64,000 bases of DNA from Pelagimonas sp017744045 (GCF_017744045.1 NZ_JAGHRD010000018.1); one strand, 5' to 3'; numbered from the stretch's first letter, positions 1 to 9,305 are shown. Numbers and translations: made by a program. Notes: generated by a model from the letters alone, not told the origin.

Positions 1-539
1 AGGCCAGCGCGCTGGCCTTTCCCTTTACCGTGATCGAGGTGGTCTCCCTAGGCTTGCACCAAGGCTCGTCGGGACAATGTGAGACCGTCGCCATGGCTGC
101 CTTGGCCAAGGTCGGGCTGTCCGCCTATGCCGGACGCGCCTACCAAGAGCTGTCGGGCGGAGAGCAACAACGCGTCCAACTGGCCCGTGTATTGGCGCAG
201 GTCTGGCAGCCTGTAACCAAAGACGGGGCGCGCTGGCTGTTTCTTGATGAACCCGTCTCGGCACTGGATATCGCGCATCAATTGCTGGTGATGTCCATCG
301 CGCGTGACTTCGCCGATCAGGGCGGAGGGGTTGTCGCGGTGATGCATGATCTGAACCTGACGGCGATGTTTTCCGACCGTATCACTTTGATGTCCAAGGG
401 GTTTGTGCGCGCCTCTGGCCCTGTGACCGACGTCATGACCGATCAGCACCTGTCCAACGCCTATCACTGCGCCTTGGGCGTCAGCCGCGTTCCCACCGGA
501 TCGGTCCCGTTTGTTTTGCCGCAATCGGCCAATGTATGA
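1..539 (+). CDS. hmuV: Haem ABC transporter ATP-binding protein HmuV, 5' truncated by window edge
   Basis: This is the C-terminal part of the ATPase that powers haem import across the inner membrane with HmuT (periplasmic) and HmuU (permease). The frame is open from the first bases of the window, so the start lies outside; the first internal ATG at 30 is not the real start. Visible motifs are the ABC signature LSGGEQQRVQLARVL, Walker B WLFLDEPVSALD and the switch histidine in VMHDLNLT, in the right order and spacing. The phrase AFPFTVIEVVSLG upstream of the signature is typical of HmuV rather than other iron ABC ATPases. It is probably the last gene of a haem-uptake operon; nothing downstream relates to it. 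Family call is firm; haem rather than another siderophore is known family behaviour, not shown here. Confidence 0.85.
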   Translation, partial: ASALAFPFTVIEVVSLGLHQGSSGQCETVAMAALAKVGLSAYAGRAYQELSGGEQQRVQLARVLAQVWQPVTKDGARWLFLDEPVSALDIAHQLLVMSIARDFADQGGGVVAVMHDLNLTAMFSDRITLMSKGFVRASGPVTDVMTDQHLSNAYHCALGVSRVPTGSVPFVLPQSANV

Positions 540-761
540 ACCACATCTAACGTAGCTGTCGAATCTTGCTACCCTAGGATCAGCACCCTCCAGATGGGCC
601 AAAGGGCAATCCTGTAAAGCAAACAAAATTGGCGCATTCAGGTGGGCCCACGGCTTTGGGCATTGCCAAAACACTTTTGAAGAGGGCAGATTGCAACGGT
701 ACTTTGTCCGTCCGTTTTTTATGAACCTTGCACAGACCGCCCAGCGGCAAAGACGATTGAA

Positions 762-3700
762 TTGACTGAGACAGTTTCAACACCGGCCTTGCGCGTCCTG
801 ATTTGTACGCATCATTTCCACGAATGGGCTGGATCTGAACTGGTTGTTATCGAGCTTTTCGAAGACCTGCGTCGTCGCGGTATGACCGTGCGGATCTATG
901 CGCCGTTCCTGAATCCCAACTTTGCCTATCAGGCCTTGGGCGACTGGGGGTCCGTCATTGCGACCCCGGACAAGGTTGATGTCGCTGAATTTGATCTGGT
1001 TCTGGTTTTTCATCAGGCTGCTTCGCGGTTCTTGCATCTTCAAGACCCCGATGCGTTGTTTGGCGAACAGCGCCCGATCTTTGCCTATTTTCACCTGTCA
1101 CCCTTTGAACCGTTTGAGGCCCCCGGGCTGGTGGCGCAGCGCTTGCTGGGCGACCTGACCTTTGCCAACAGTCTGGAAACAAAAGACGACCTCACGCAAC
1201 TCGGGGCAAAAAATGTTGCGCTGTTTGAAAATCCCGCACCATCTGAATTTTCGCTCGGCGCAAATCCCAATGATCGGCTGAAGCGCCTATTATCCGTTTC
1301 CAGCCACCTGCCGCCGGAAATGCTATCCGCTTTCGACCTGCTGAACGAACGCGGTGTTGAGATATATCGCATCGGCAAGGGGGCCGATTTCCGTCGGGTG
1401 CGCCCCTATGATCTGGCGGATCACGATGCCGTCGTCACCATTGGCAAAACTGTCCAATATGGGTTGCGCGCAGGCCGACCGGTTTTCTGCTATGACCATT
1501 TTCAGGGACCTGGTTGGCTGAACCAAGAGCAAGAATTTTCCAGTTTCTCAGCCAGCACCAAAGTAAATTTTTCTGGCCGCGACTACCAGGTCAAGAGAAC
1601 ACCAGAAGACCTGGCTGATGCCATTGAAACAGGGTATGCGCGGGCACGGTTGCAGGCGCTTAGGATGAGCAAAGCACTGCCTGATTGCTTTAAATTAGAG
1701 ACGCAAGTCGATCACCTCATCGCGGAAACCCTGCGCCTGAAAGCGAAACGAACACCGTTGCAGGTCGATAGGGCCACAGCCCGGATCGATTTGCTGACGG
1801 AAAGCAGAGTCTATGACCTCGTGGATCGCGCTTATGAGGAGGCAAAGGGCATCCCGGCTCTGCGTGCTGCCTGCTCCCCTGCCGCGCAGGTCAACACGTA
1901 CCCGATAAAGTCACAAATCCTGCGCACCCCTTCGCCCGGCTCACCAATGGTGATCGCGGCTTTCTCATTTCGCCATGACGCTCATCTTGTCGATGGTCTG
2001 CTGGAAAACATTGGGGCCGCAATACACGGCTATGTCGCATGGGATGACCGTGAGGCCGATCCGTTGGATCTGTTCAGCGACGAAACCACACGACAAAGCG
2101 CCTTGTTCAATGCCGCGCAGTCTTTGGGGGCGGATTGGATCTTTGCCGTCGACCCGGATGAGCGGTTTGAGGATGGTTTGGCCGACAAGATCGGCCCGAT
2201 GACCAAGGAATTCGGACCCGTTCTATGGACGTTTGAATGCCGGGAAATGTTTTCCTCTGACAGCTACCGCACTGACGGGCTTTGGGGATTGCGTCAACGC
2301 ATTCGTTTGTATCCGTGTTTACCGGGCATGGAGCCTGATCAACAGCGGTTTCATGGCAGTTGGACAGGGAATGGTTTGGGCCTGCGACAGCGCCAATCGG
2401 GTTTGAACTTTTACCATTTACGCATGGCAACGCCTTTGCGCCGCAAATTGCGCCGCGATCTCTATGCCACGCTGGATGCAGATCGACGCAACCAGGCCCT
2501 GGGCTATGATTACCTGGATGATGAGCGTGGTCAGGTTTTGGAAACCATTCCATCTGACCGCTCCTTTTCCCCGCCACATATCGAAGATGGCGGGATCTGG
2601 GCCTCGCCTGATTTGCAGCTGAATACTGGCCCACTGGCCCCTGACCCGCTTCGCAGCCAAGTCAAACGCCTGCAGGCCATCTGGCTCAAGGGTGGGTATG
2701 AAAACGCGATGCATGTCGCTTTGGACATTCTCAAGGACTTCCCAAAAGATCCCGATATCACCTTATGGGCCGCGGATTGTGCTGCGCGCGCGGGCCTGTG
2801 GGACCGCGCGTTGGAATTGGCCCAGCCGATCCGGGAGCAAGACCCAGAGGCGTTGATGGCCCGCGTGATCGTTTGTCGCGCGCAAAGGGAGTTGGGGCAG
2901 ATAACGCAGGCGCGAAAATGCCTTGCCGAAATCGAGGCATTGGCAAAGGGCGGCCTGCTGTTCCAATCGCTGGCGGAGAACCTCCCAGAACGCCGATTGC
3001 TGCGCCGTTCACCCCCCTCGACGCTCTGGCAGCGCTGGATTGATGGGCCTGCCACCATGATCGAAGGACGCCAGATTGCGGAGTGCGACACATCTGTTGT
3101 CGTGCTCAGTCTCGGTGCACCGACCGAAGTGACCGACGCCGTTGAAAGCTTGCTTCAGCAATCTGTGGTTCCAGAAATCACCGTGGTGAATTCCGGTGGT
3201 GGTGACATCAAGACACTGATGGCCCCGTACCAGGACCGTATCAGGCTCATCACAACACAGACCCGTCTTTATGCAGGTGCCGCGCGCAATGTTGGCATCG
3301 ACGTCAGCAAGGGGCGCTATATCAGCTTTCTGGCTTCCGATTGCACCGTTTGCGACGACAACATCCGTACAAGGCAAACGCTTCATAGACGGGGTGCCCG
3401 CGCGGTTTCAGCCTTTGTCGAACCGGAAACACCTGAAAATCATCATCAAACTCTTGCCGCCTTGCTTTTGCATTCCAGCCGCAGCCCCAATTCCGTGGTT
3501 TTTCAGGATCAGCATTACAGCTTGTCTTTGGATCGAAAAGTTTTCGACGATTTTGGTTATTTCCCGACGGGGCTTAGGATCGGTGAAGATACCTATTTGA
3601 AAAACAGCCTGACCGGACAAGTCGAGATCGTGTCTGACCCAGGTATCAGAATTCGCCATCGTTATCCCAACAGTGACAAGGCCCTGCGAGAGGACATTGC

Positions 3701-4451
3701 CAAGCGCGCTCGGCGACGGGTCAGAGGGCTGTTTTTCCCTTATTTCGACACATCCCAAACGCTGAAACAAGTGATCAATGGCGCCTTTGAGGGGCGGCGT
3801 GATGCTGTGGAAAAGGCCCTTATTCTGCGCAAAGACGAATTTGATCCCAGTGCTCTGCCGCGACTGCGTGAGAACCTTATCGACCTGCTTCATCTGGAAC
3901 GACAGGAAAGCCTGAAGGAAGGCGAAAAGATCGTCCAAGCCCGCCAGTTGCAAAAACAGGCGCTGACAATCCTGCACAAGGATAAACCTCAGGCTGATGC
4001 CCTGATCCTGGAAGCGCTCGAGCAGTTTTCCGAGGCACCCGGGCTGTACCGCACTCTTGCCGATATCAGAAGCGGCACGCGGACTGTCCCCGAAGTGACA
4101 CATAGCATTGCCGCACTGACCAAAGCTGCCCGGATTGATCCGGGAAACGCGAATATCCTGTTGCGATTGATGGATTTTCAGCTCGCGACAGGCAAAGACA
4201 TGGATGCTTCCCGCGCGCTTGAACGGGCATGCCTGATGGCCCCGCGACGCAAAGATATCTGGGCCAGGCATGCGCCGCTTCCCGGAGATCTGCACCGCCC
4301 GATGCGGGTCTATTGCCTGCAACGGATGTTTTTCCTCGATCCCTTTGATCGATCCACCTCTCAAACCATTGCAGAGAACTATCGCCACGCAGGCAATGAA
4401 ACGGGCTACAAAGCACGGGTGGAATTTACTCAGGCCCTGTTTGAGACGTAA
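762..4451 (+). CDS. Giant multi-domain glycosyltransferase with TPR-like segments
   Basis: A 1229-residue protein that appears to contain three glycosyltransferase-like units. Residues 1-330 resemble a GT4-type fold (start ALRVLICTHHFHEWAGSEL). A second segment from about residue 396 has a GT2/GT92-like pattern with the acidic motif VDPDERFED near 463. Residues 640-770 are helical and TPR-like. A GT2 domain starts near 776 (SVVVLSLG, AGAARNVGIDVSKGRY, GEDTYLKNS near 940), and the last 200 residues are again TPR-like. The start used is TTG at 762, because the frame has no ATG between the upstream stop at 678-680 and this point; no good ribosome site is visible, so an internal start (ATG codon 40) is possible. 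It likely builds or decorates a surface polysaccharide, with the gene at 4484. Acceptor and sugar are unknown. Confidence 0.7.
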   Translation: MTETVSTPALRVLICTHHFHEWAGSELVVIELFEDLRRRGMTVRIYAPFLNPNFAYQALGDWGSVIATPDKVDVAEFDLVLVFHQAASRFLHLQDPDALFGEQRPIFAYFHLSPFEPFEAPGLVAQRLLGDLTFANSLETKDDLTQLGAKNVALFENPAPSEFSLGANPNDRLKRLLSVSSHLPPEMLSAFDLLNERGVEIYRIGKGADFRRVRPYDLADHDAVVTIGKTVQYGLRAGRPVFCYDHFQGPGWLNQEQEFSSFSASTKVNFSGRDYQVKRTPEDLADAIETGYARARLQALRMSKALPDCFKLETQVDHLIAETLRLKAKRTPLQVDRATARIDLLTESRVYDLVDRAYEEAKGIPALRAACSPAAQVNTYPIKSQILRTPSPGSPMVIAAFSFRHDAHLVDGLLENIGAAIHGYVAWDDREADPLDLFSDETTRQSALFNAAQSLGADWIFAVDPDERFEDGLADKIGPMTKEFGPVLWTFECREMFSSDSYRTDGLWGLRQRIRLYPCLPGMEPDQQRFHGSWTGNGLGLRQRQSGLNFYHLRMATPLRRKLRRDLYATLDADRRNQALGYDYLDDERGQVLETIPSDRSFSPPHIEDGGIWASPDLQLNTGPLAPDPLRSQVKRLQAIWLKGGYENAMHVALDILKDFPKDPDITLWAADCAARAGLWDRALELAQPIREQDPEALMARVIVCRAQRELGQITQARKCLAEIEALAKGGLLFQSLAENLPERRLLRRSPPSTLWQRWIDGPATMIEGRQIAECDTSVVVLSLGAPTEVTDAVESLLQQSVVPEITVVNSGGGDIKTLMAPYQDRIRLITTQTRLYAGAARNVGIDVSKGRYISFLASDCTVCDDNIRTRQTLHRRGARAVSAFVEPETPENHHQTLAALLLHSSRSPNSVVFQDQHYSLSLDRKVFDDFGYFPTGLRIGEDTYLKNSLTGQVEIVSDPGIRIRHRYPNSDKALREDIAKRARRRVRGLFFPYFDTSQTLKQVINGAFEGRRDAVEKALILRKDEFDPSALPRLRENLIDLLHLERQESLKEGEKIVQARQLQKQALTILHKDKPQADALILEALEQFSEAPGLYRTLADIRSGTRTVPEVTHSIAALTKAARIDPGNANILLRLMDFQLATGKDMDASRALERACLMAPRRKDIWARHAPLPGDLHRPMRVYCLQRMFFLDPFDRSTSQTIAENYRHAGNETGYKARVEFTQALFET

Positions 4452-4483
4452 CCAATGCCTGTCACATTCAGTAGGACGCCAAG

Positions 4484-5485
4484 ATGACGTGGCCCTTTTC
4501 ACCGAAAAAACCAAAACCAGACCCCGATGGCCGGCTCTTGGAACAAACCTCGGATGGTGTGCAGTGTCGTGAGATGTCCAAGGATGTGGCCGAGCTTTGT
4601 CAGAATTGGTTTTCAGGGCAGATTTCGCAGTTTGAAAAAACCGGTGAGCGGTCCGTCTACATTCCCTATGAGGGTCCGCGCTTTGACAGGATCAAGATCA
4701 AGGGTGCCGGGTTAAATGGGTCTGCGATCCAGTTTGGCACCTATCTCGAACGCGGTCCTGTTGCGCCGGTTTTTGACTTTGACGGACGGGCCATGATGGA
4801 TGTGGCAAGCGGCCATGACGGCGCCTTTGTTGGCGGATCGTCCATGCAACAAGCTGTCATCGAATATCGAATGAGCCACCTGTTGACCAAACTCGGCTAT
4901 CCAACCGTTCCATGCCTTGGCTACGGGCGGGTGCATGAAAACGGGTATAGCAGTTGGTTCACGGCCTATGGTTGGAGATCCTCCTGGATCGACTCGGTCA
5001 AGCCTCCGCAGGCCAGTGCTGAGACCTATCGCGCGATGACCACCCGAAACAGTGAGATTGCCCTGGAATTGGCGCGCAAGCATCGGCTGATCGGATATTT
5101 CTGGATGGTGCGTAACGAAAACGGCGATTACCTGCTAAAGGATCTCCACCCGTTCAGACGCGCCGATCCCTTGAACATGTCCCAGGTATCTTGGGTGATG
5201 CAGACCTATTTTGCGCTGCATATCACGGCCATAAACACGCGTTTGCTTTGCCAACAATGGCATGACAATGACGTTGCCCAAGAGGCTCCGCTGTGGATGA
5301 TCTGGCCCTTCTGCCCCGAGGCAACGCTGGAAGACTGGGATCGTTTGCGGTTTCGTGTTGTTGCCAAATACATGTTGCAATCTCATCCGGCCTTTGACCC
5401 AGGGCAGCTGATTGATTTGCTGAAATCAAATCCCATTTCAGCCCGTCTAATGGATCTGTGCCCGCCTGAATTTGAAGCCCCCTAG
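4484..5485 (+). CDS. Unrecognised 333-aa protein, partner of the giant glycosyltransferase
   Basis: I do not recognise this protein with confidence. It has no signal peptide or membrane segment, so it is probably cytoplasmic. Around residues 95-150 there is a segment FDGRAMMDVASG followed by SSMQQAVIEYRMSHLLTKLG and YPTVPCLGYGRV whose order (small-residue loop, helix with a conserved Glu, then LGxPT) faintly recalls the ATP-binding lobe of SelO/kinase-like proteins; this is a weak visual resemblance, not an assignment. It is rich in Trp and Tyr. The gene follows the glycosyltransferase after 32 bases with a purine-rich site (GTAGGA) upstream of ATG 4484, so the two are probably co-transcribed. 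A role in modifying the product of the upstream glycosyltransferase, for example as a glycan kinase, is only a guess. Confidence 0.45.
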   Translation: MTWPFSPKKPKPDPDGRLLEQTSDGVQCREMSKDVAELCQNWFSGQISQFEKTGERSVYIPYEGPRFDRIKIKGAGLNGSAIQFGTYLERGPVAPVFDFDGRAMMDVASGHDGAFVGGSSMQQAVIEYRMSHLLTKLGYPTVPCLGYGRVHENGYSSWFTAYGWRSSWIDSVKPPQASAETYRAMTTRNSEIALELARKHRLIGYFWMVRNENGDYLLKDLHPFRRADPLNMSQVSWVMQTYFALHITAINTRLLCQQWHDNDVAQEAPLWMIWPFCPEATLEDWDRLRFRVVAKYMLQSHPAFDPGQLIDLLKSNPISARLMDLCPPEFEAP

Positions 5486-5495
5486 GGTCCTGACC

Positions 5496-5711
5496 CTAGG
5501 CACTGTCCCGTATCAGATTGCGGAGGAATGTCAGGCATTTCTCGATTTGCGTGACGTCTACATACTCGTTGGGTTTATGCGCTTGCGCGATCGACCCAGG
5601 GCCAATGATGATGGAAGGGATCCCACCAGTCTTTTCAAAGACACCGCCCTCGGATCCGTAGGAAACTTTCCCACCATAGCCTAGCATATGGCCAACAGGC
5701 TCTGGGCTCAC
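5496..5711 (-). pseudogene. C-terminal remnant of acetylornithine deacetylase (ArgE/M20 peptidase)
   Basis: About 65 codons encode the last part of an ArgE-like M20 metallopeptidase: VSYGSEGGVFEKTG, then IIIGPGSIAQAHKPNEYV, which is the family's C-terminal zinc-ligand region, then the terminal helix TFLRNLIRD. A full enzyme has about 380 residues, so most of the gene is absent. The homology stops at the inner edge of the left arm of an inverted repeat (5703-5750); the in-frame codon just upstream is a stop. The only possible start is GTG at 5711, without a ribosome site. It is a dead fragment left by a deletion or by insertion and loss of another element. Confidence 0.75.
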
Positions 5712-5750
5712 TCACTGCGTTCTTAGTATGAGAAGGTCCCAGTGAGCCCA
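5703..5750. repeat. 10-bp perfect inverted repeat at the broken end of the argE remnant
   Basis: TGGGCTCACT at 5703-5712 is matched by its exact reverse complement AGTGAGCCCA at 5741-5750, with a 28-base spacer. The left arm begins where the argE homology ends. It could be the trace of an insertion-sequence end or a simple stem-loop. The bases from 5751 to 5870 show no coding sequence I can recognise. Confidence 0.6.
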
Positions 5751-5873
5751 CTTTAGAAAGCGCCGCTCCAAAATCCAGAAATTACATAGCCTTATTGCGA
5801 AGAACACGCAACTGACTGCAAGAGACTGCTGAATTCGTCGCACCCCTTAAGAGCGGTCAGCCAACTTTGTCTG

Positions 5874-5919
5874 TTGACATCTTTTGGAACGTTCCAGTAT
5901 CCAGTGATGGAACGTTCCA
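5874..5919 (+). promoter_or_regulatory. Promoter with two LacI-type operators driving the 5972-18619 operon
   Basis: A perfect 12-bp palindrome TGGAACGTTCCA occurs at 5885-5896 and again at 5908-5919, centres 23 bp apart. A consensus -35 hexamer TTGACA lies at 5874-5879, and a weak -10 (TATCCA, 5898-5903) follows after 18 bases, so the first operator sits between -35 and -10 and the second near the expected transcription start. An even palindrome with a central CG is what LacI-family proteins usually bind, and a LacI-type gene lies at 18984. The same palindrome is found at 23552-23565. That the LacI protein encoded here binds it is inference. Confidence 0.75.
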
Positions 5920-5971
5920 GAATCAAGCGGAACGGCGCTATGGAACAAGCGCACGAATTGGGAGGCACCCG

Positions 5972-6976
5972 TTGAACTGGGCTTTGATTGGAACCAGCAC
6001 AATTGCTGGGCAATACATGACAGACGCGATACGCGCGCAGGCCGGGGCCGAAGTGACCTGGGCACTAAGCACCAGCGCCTCCCGTGCCCAAAGCTTTGCC
6101 GACGCCCAAGGCATCGCCCGGTCCAGCGATAACCTTGCCGAGGTTCTTGCCGATCCCAAGGTCGACGCGGTCTATATTTCATCGATCAATGACAGGCATT
6201 ACGCGCAAGCCATGGCAGCGATTGCCGCTGGCAAACATGTCCTGTGCGAAAAGCCCTTGGCCACCGACATCGATCAGGCCATCGACATGGTGCGCGCCGC
6301 AGACCAGGCCGGTGTTACCTTTGCCACCAACCATCACATGCGTTGCGCCGGGAGCCATCGCGCGATCCGCGATGTTATTCAGTCGGGCCAGATTGGTCGC
6401 GTCTTGTCACTGCGCCTGTTTCATGCGGTCGAGTTGCCAGCACATTTGCGTGGCTGGCGGCTGGACAACCCGGCGGCGGGCGGCGGCGTGATTGCTGATT
6501 TGACGGTTCACAACGCAGATACCGCCCGCTTCTTGCTGGGCGAAGACCCGCATAGCATCGTGGCCCAGTCCTGTGAATCTGGCTTTGGCCAGGGCGTCGA
6601 AGACAGCGCCATGTCGATCTGGTCGATGCACTCGGGCGCGATGGTATTCAGCCATGAAAGCTTTACCCACCCCTATGCCGGGGCCGGGATCGAAGTGCAT
6701 GGCAGCAAGGGATCGCTATTTGCCAAAGGCGTCTTTGCCCAGGATCCGGGCGGCAGCATCACGCTAAACACCGCAGAAGGCGAAGAGGAAATCAGTTTTG
6801 ATCATCATTCGCTTTACGGCGAAGTGATCCGCGATTTTACCGCTTGTGTCGCCACTGGTAACGCCCCCTCAGCGACCGGCTGGGATGGGGTCAAATCCAT
6901 GATCATTGCCGATACGGTCAAAAAGGCCGCGCAGACCGGCACAGTCCAATCCCCCGATTTCAGAGGTGCCCCATGA
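5972..6976 (+). CDS. Gfo/Idh/MocA-family NAD(P)-dependent oxidoreductase, first gene of the LacI-regulated operon
   Basis: A 334-residue Gfo/Idh/MocA enzyme of normal length, likely oxidising or reducing a sugar or cyclitol hydroxyl/keto group with NAD(P) in the cytoplasm. The N-terminus WALIGTSTIAGQ is the Rossmann turn and CEKPLATD near residue 92 is the EKP motif carrying the catalytic lysine; the C-terminal alpha/beta substrate domain follows (DLTVHNADTARFLLG). The start is TTG at 5972, with GGGAGG at 5960-5965. A longer open frame reaches 5867, but it would run through the -10 region and both operators, so I reject it. Its stop overlaps the next gene by four bases. Substrate unknown; its place at the head of a sugar-transport operon suggests it acts on the imported compound. 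Confidence 0.85.
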   Translation: MNWALIGTSTIAGQYMTDAIRAQAGAEVTWALSTSASRAQSFADAQGIARSSDNLAEVLADPKVDAVYISSINDRHYAQAMAAIAAGKHVLCEKPLATDIDQAIDMVRAADQAGVTFATNHHMRCAGSHRAIRDVIQSGQIGRVLSLRLFHAVELPAHLRGWRLDNPAAGGGVIADLTVHNADTARFLLGEDPHSIVAQSCESGFGQGVEDSAMSIWSMHSGAMVFSHESFTHPYAGAGIEVHGSKGSLFAKGVFAQDPGGSITLNTAEGEEEISFDHHSLYGEVIRDFTACVATGNAPSATGWDGVKSMIIADTVKKAAQTGTVQSPDFRGAP

Positions 6977-8544
6977 GCAAGGTTGCCACCCTTTCCCAGG
7001 CTGTCGCCCGCATTCCCGATAATGCTGTTGTAACCGTATCGTCCTCCTCGGCGCTTGGTTGTCCCGACCTTGTCCTCAAAGGCATTGGCGAGCTGTTCCA
7101 GGCCCAAGGGCATCCGCGCAATCTGACCACCATTCATCCGATCGCCGCAGGGGACATGTATGGGGTCAAAGGGGTCGATTACATCGCCAAAGACGGGCTT
7201 TTGACACGTATCCTTGGCGGGTCCTACCCGTCCGGGCCATCCTCCAAACCGATGCCCGAGATCTGGAAGATGATCGTCGAGAACCGCGTGGCAGCCTATA
7301 ATGTGCCCTCGGGCATTCTGTTTGACATGACCCGCGAGGCCGCCGCCAGGCGCCCCGGCGTGGTGACCAAGGTTGGTCTTGATACCTTTGTCGATCCCAA
7401 GCGCCAGGGCTGCGCCATGAATGACAAAGCCGCTGCTGACCCAATCGTCTCACATGTGGAATTTGCCGGTGAAAACTGGCTGCACTTCCCAAATATCATT
7501 CCCAATGTCGCCATCATCCGCGCCACAACTGCGGATGAATTCGGCAATCTGACCTATGAGCATGAGGGGGCCTATCTTGGCGCGCTTGAGCAGGCGATTT
7601 GCGTGCGCAACCATGGCGGTCTGGTCATTGCGCAGGTCAGCCGGGTGACACGGCGCGGCTCGTTGCGCCCGCATGATGTGCGGGTGCCGGGGCATCTGGT
7701 TGACGTGATCGTGCTTGACCCCGACCAGAAGCAAACCTGCGAGACCCCTTACGACCCGGCGATTTCCGGTCAGATCATGCGCCCCTGGGACAGTTTTTCA
7801 CTGGCGGAGCACGGGGTTGAAAAGGTCATCGCCCGCCGCGCTGCCATGGAGCTGACCCCGGGCATGACCGCCAATCTCGGCTTTGGAATTTCGGCGATGG
7901 TACCGCGCATCCTGTTGGAAGAAGGCCAGCCCGAAGCGGTGACTTGGGCCATTGAACAGGGTGCCGTCGGGGGTATGCCGCTCACCGGGTTTGCCTTTGG
8001 CTGTGCATCCAATGCCGACGCCTTTGTCCCCTCTCCGCAGCAGTTTATCTACTTTCAGGGCGGCGGGTTTGACGTGTCTTTCCTGTCCTTTCTTGAGGTC
8101 GACCTTGAGGGCAATGTCAACGTCTCCAAGCTGGGCAAGAAACCCTATCTCACCGCAGGGTGCGGCGGCTTTGTCGACATCACATCGGGTGCGAAAAAGA
8201 TCGTGTTTTCCGGCTGGTTCGAAGCCGGGGCCGAGATCGACATGGATGAAACCGGTATCCATGTGCGCAGCCCCGGCAAATTCACCAAGATGGTCGAAGA
8301 GGTCGAACATGTCACCTTTTCTGGCAAACGCGCGCGTGAGCTGGGGCAAGAGGTGCTTTATATCACCGAACGTTGTGTGATGCGGCTTGCGGCTGACGGG
8401 TTGGTCGCCACAGAAATCATGCCCGGCATCGATGCCGAGCGCGATATTGTTCAGGCGTCTCAGGGCCGGGTCAAGCTGGCCAAGAATGCGGTCACCTTGC
8501 CCTTATCGCTGTTGTCACGTGATCCGATGGGGTGGGGCAGATGA
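6973..8544 (+). CDS. Family I acyl-CoA:acetate/3-ketoacid CoA-transferase (YdiF-like)
   Basis: A 523-residue single-chain CoA-transferase in which the alpha-like half (1-250) and beta-like half (280-523) are fused, as in YdiF and propionate CoA-transferase. It moves CoA between acyl-CoA and a free carboxylic acid through a glutamyl-CoA intermediate. The likely catalytic glutamate is E328 in AIEQGAVGG, where the family usually has an E-x-G-x-x-G-G pattern; SSSSALGCPD near the N-terminus is in the usual first glycine/serine-rich loop. ATGA overlaps join it to the upstream oxidoreductase and to the downstream hydratase. In this operon it would activate an acid made from the imported carbohydrate; that is inference, and the natural CoA donor is unknown. 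Confidence 0.85.
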   Translation: MSKVATLSQAVARIPDNAVVTVSSSSALGCPDLVLKGIGELFQAQGHPRNLTTIHPIAAGDMYGVKGVDYIAKDGLLTRILGGSYPSGPSSKPMPEIWKMIVENRVAAYNVPSGILFDMTREAAARRPGVVTKVGLDTFVDPKRQGCAMNDKAAADPIVSHVEFAGENWLHFPNIIPNVAIIRATTADEFGNLTYEHEGAYLGALEQAICVRNHGGLVIAQVSRVTRRGSLRPHDVRVPGHLVDVIVLDPDQKQTCETPYDPAISGQIMRPWDSFSLAEHGVEKVIARRAAMELTPGMTANLGFGISAMVPRILLEEGQPEAVTWAIEQGAVGGMPLTGFAFGCASNADAFVPSPQQFIYFQGGGFDVSFLSFLEVDLEGNVNVSKLGKKPYLTAGCGGFVDITSGAKKIVFSGWFEAGAEIDMDETGIHVRSPGKFTKMVEEVEHVTFSGKRARELGQEVLYITERCVMRLAADGLVATEIMPGIDAERDIVQASQGRVKLAKNAVTLPLSLLSRDPMGWGR

Positions 8545-9305
8545 GCGCGGTTCACCTGATCCGACGCGGAAACCTGGCCGAAATCCGGCTGGACAATCCG
8601 CGCAAAATGAACGCCTTCAGCATCGATATGCTCCATCAGCTCGCCACCCATCTGGAGGCGGTAGAGCGCGACGATAGCCGCGCGGTGATGGTGACAGCCG
8701 AAGGCGACCGAGCCTTTTGCACCGGCGCTGACATCAGTGCCTGGGGCGGATTGAGCCCGCGTGAATTTGCCCGTTTTTGGGTGCGCAACGGCCATCGCAT
8801 CTTTGATCGCCTGGCCCGTCTGTCCAAACCAACACTTGCAGTCTTGCAGGGGCATTGCTTTGGCGGCGGGCTGGAATTTGCCGCGGCCTGTGACATTCGC
8901 GTAATGGCCCCCAAGGCGACCATCGCCCTGCCCGAGGCCGGTGTCGGGATTGTTCCGGGATGGGGGGGCACTCAGCGTCTGGCTCGGCTCATCCCCGAAC
9001 CGATGCTCAAGGAAATGGCCCTGTTCGGGACCCGTATCAGCGCTGATCGCGCCTATGCGGCGGGTTTTGTTGCGGCAGTCAGTGAAGACCCGCACGCCGC
9101 AGCGGACACCTTGCTGGAACGTGCCGTCACCCTCAGCCCCCGCGCTGTAGACATCAACAAATCCATGATCCACGCCGCTGTCGGAGAGGATAAAGGCGCC
9201 ATGATCGAAGCGCTTGGAAGCGCCGCCATTGCCGCCACAGAGGACCGCGCCGAAGGCGTCGGGGCCTTTCAGGACAAGCGCAAGCCGGAGTTTACCGGCA
9301 AATGA
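8541..9305 (+). CDS. Enoyl-CoA hydratase/isomerase (crotonase) family protein
   Basis: A 254-residue crotonase. The oxyanion-hole segments are CTGADISAWGG and QGHCFGGGLEFAAACD. Both canonical catalytic glutamates are present: E112 (in FGGGLEF) and E132 (in LPEAGVGIVPG), 20 residues apart as in authentic hydratases, so simple hydration or dehydration of a CoA thioester is the most likely reaction. The start is ATG 8541, overlapping the upstream stop; an in-frame ATG at 8532 lies inside the CoA-transferase and is less likely. Together with the CoA-transferase before it and the aldehyde dehydrogenase after it, it suggests a CoA-dependent degradation branch, unusual in a sugar-transport operon. 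Confidence 0.9.
   Translation: MSAVHLIRRGNLAEIRLDNPRKMNAFSIDMLHQLATHLEAVERDDSRAVMVTAEGDRAFCTGADISAWGGLSPREFARFWVRNGHRIFDRLARLSKPTLAVLQGHCFGGGLEFAAACDIRVMAPKATIALPEAGVGIVPGWGGTQRLARLIPEPMLKEMALFGTRISADRAYAAGFVAAVSEDPHAAADTLLERAVTLSPRAVDINKSMIHAAVGEDKGAMIEALGSAAIAATEDRAEGVGAFQDKRKPEFTGK

Noticed and set aside
540..761. Possible small gene between hmuV and the glycosyltransferase gene
   Set aside because: Short frames exist on both strands, but none has a ribosome site or recognisable sequence; I see nothing supportable in this gap.
5867..5971. Upstream extension of the Gfo/Idh/MocA reading frame
   Set aside because: It runs through the -10 position and both palindromic operators and lacks a ribosome site; TTG 5972 has GGGAGG six bases ahead.
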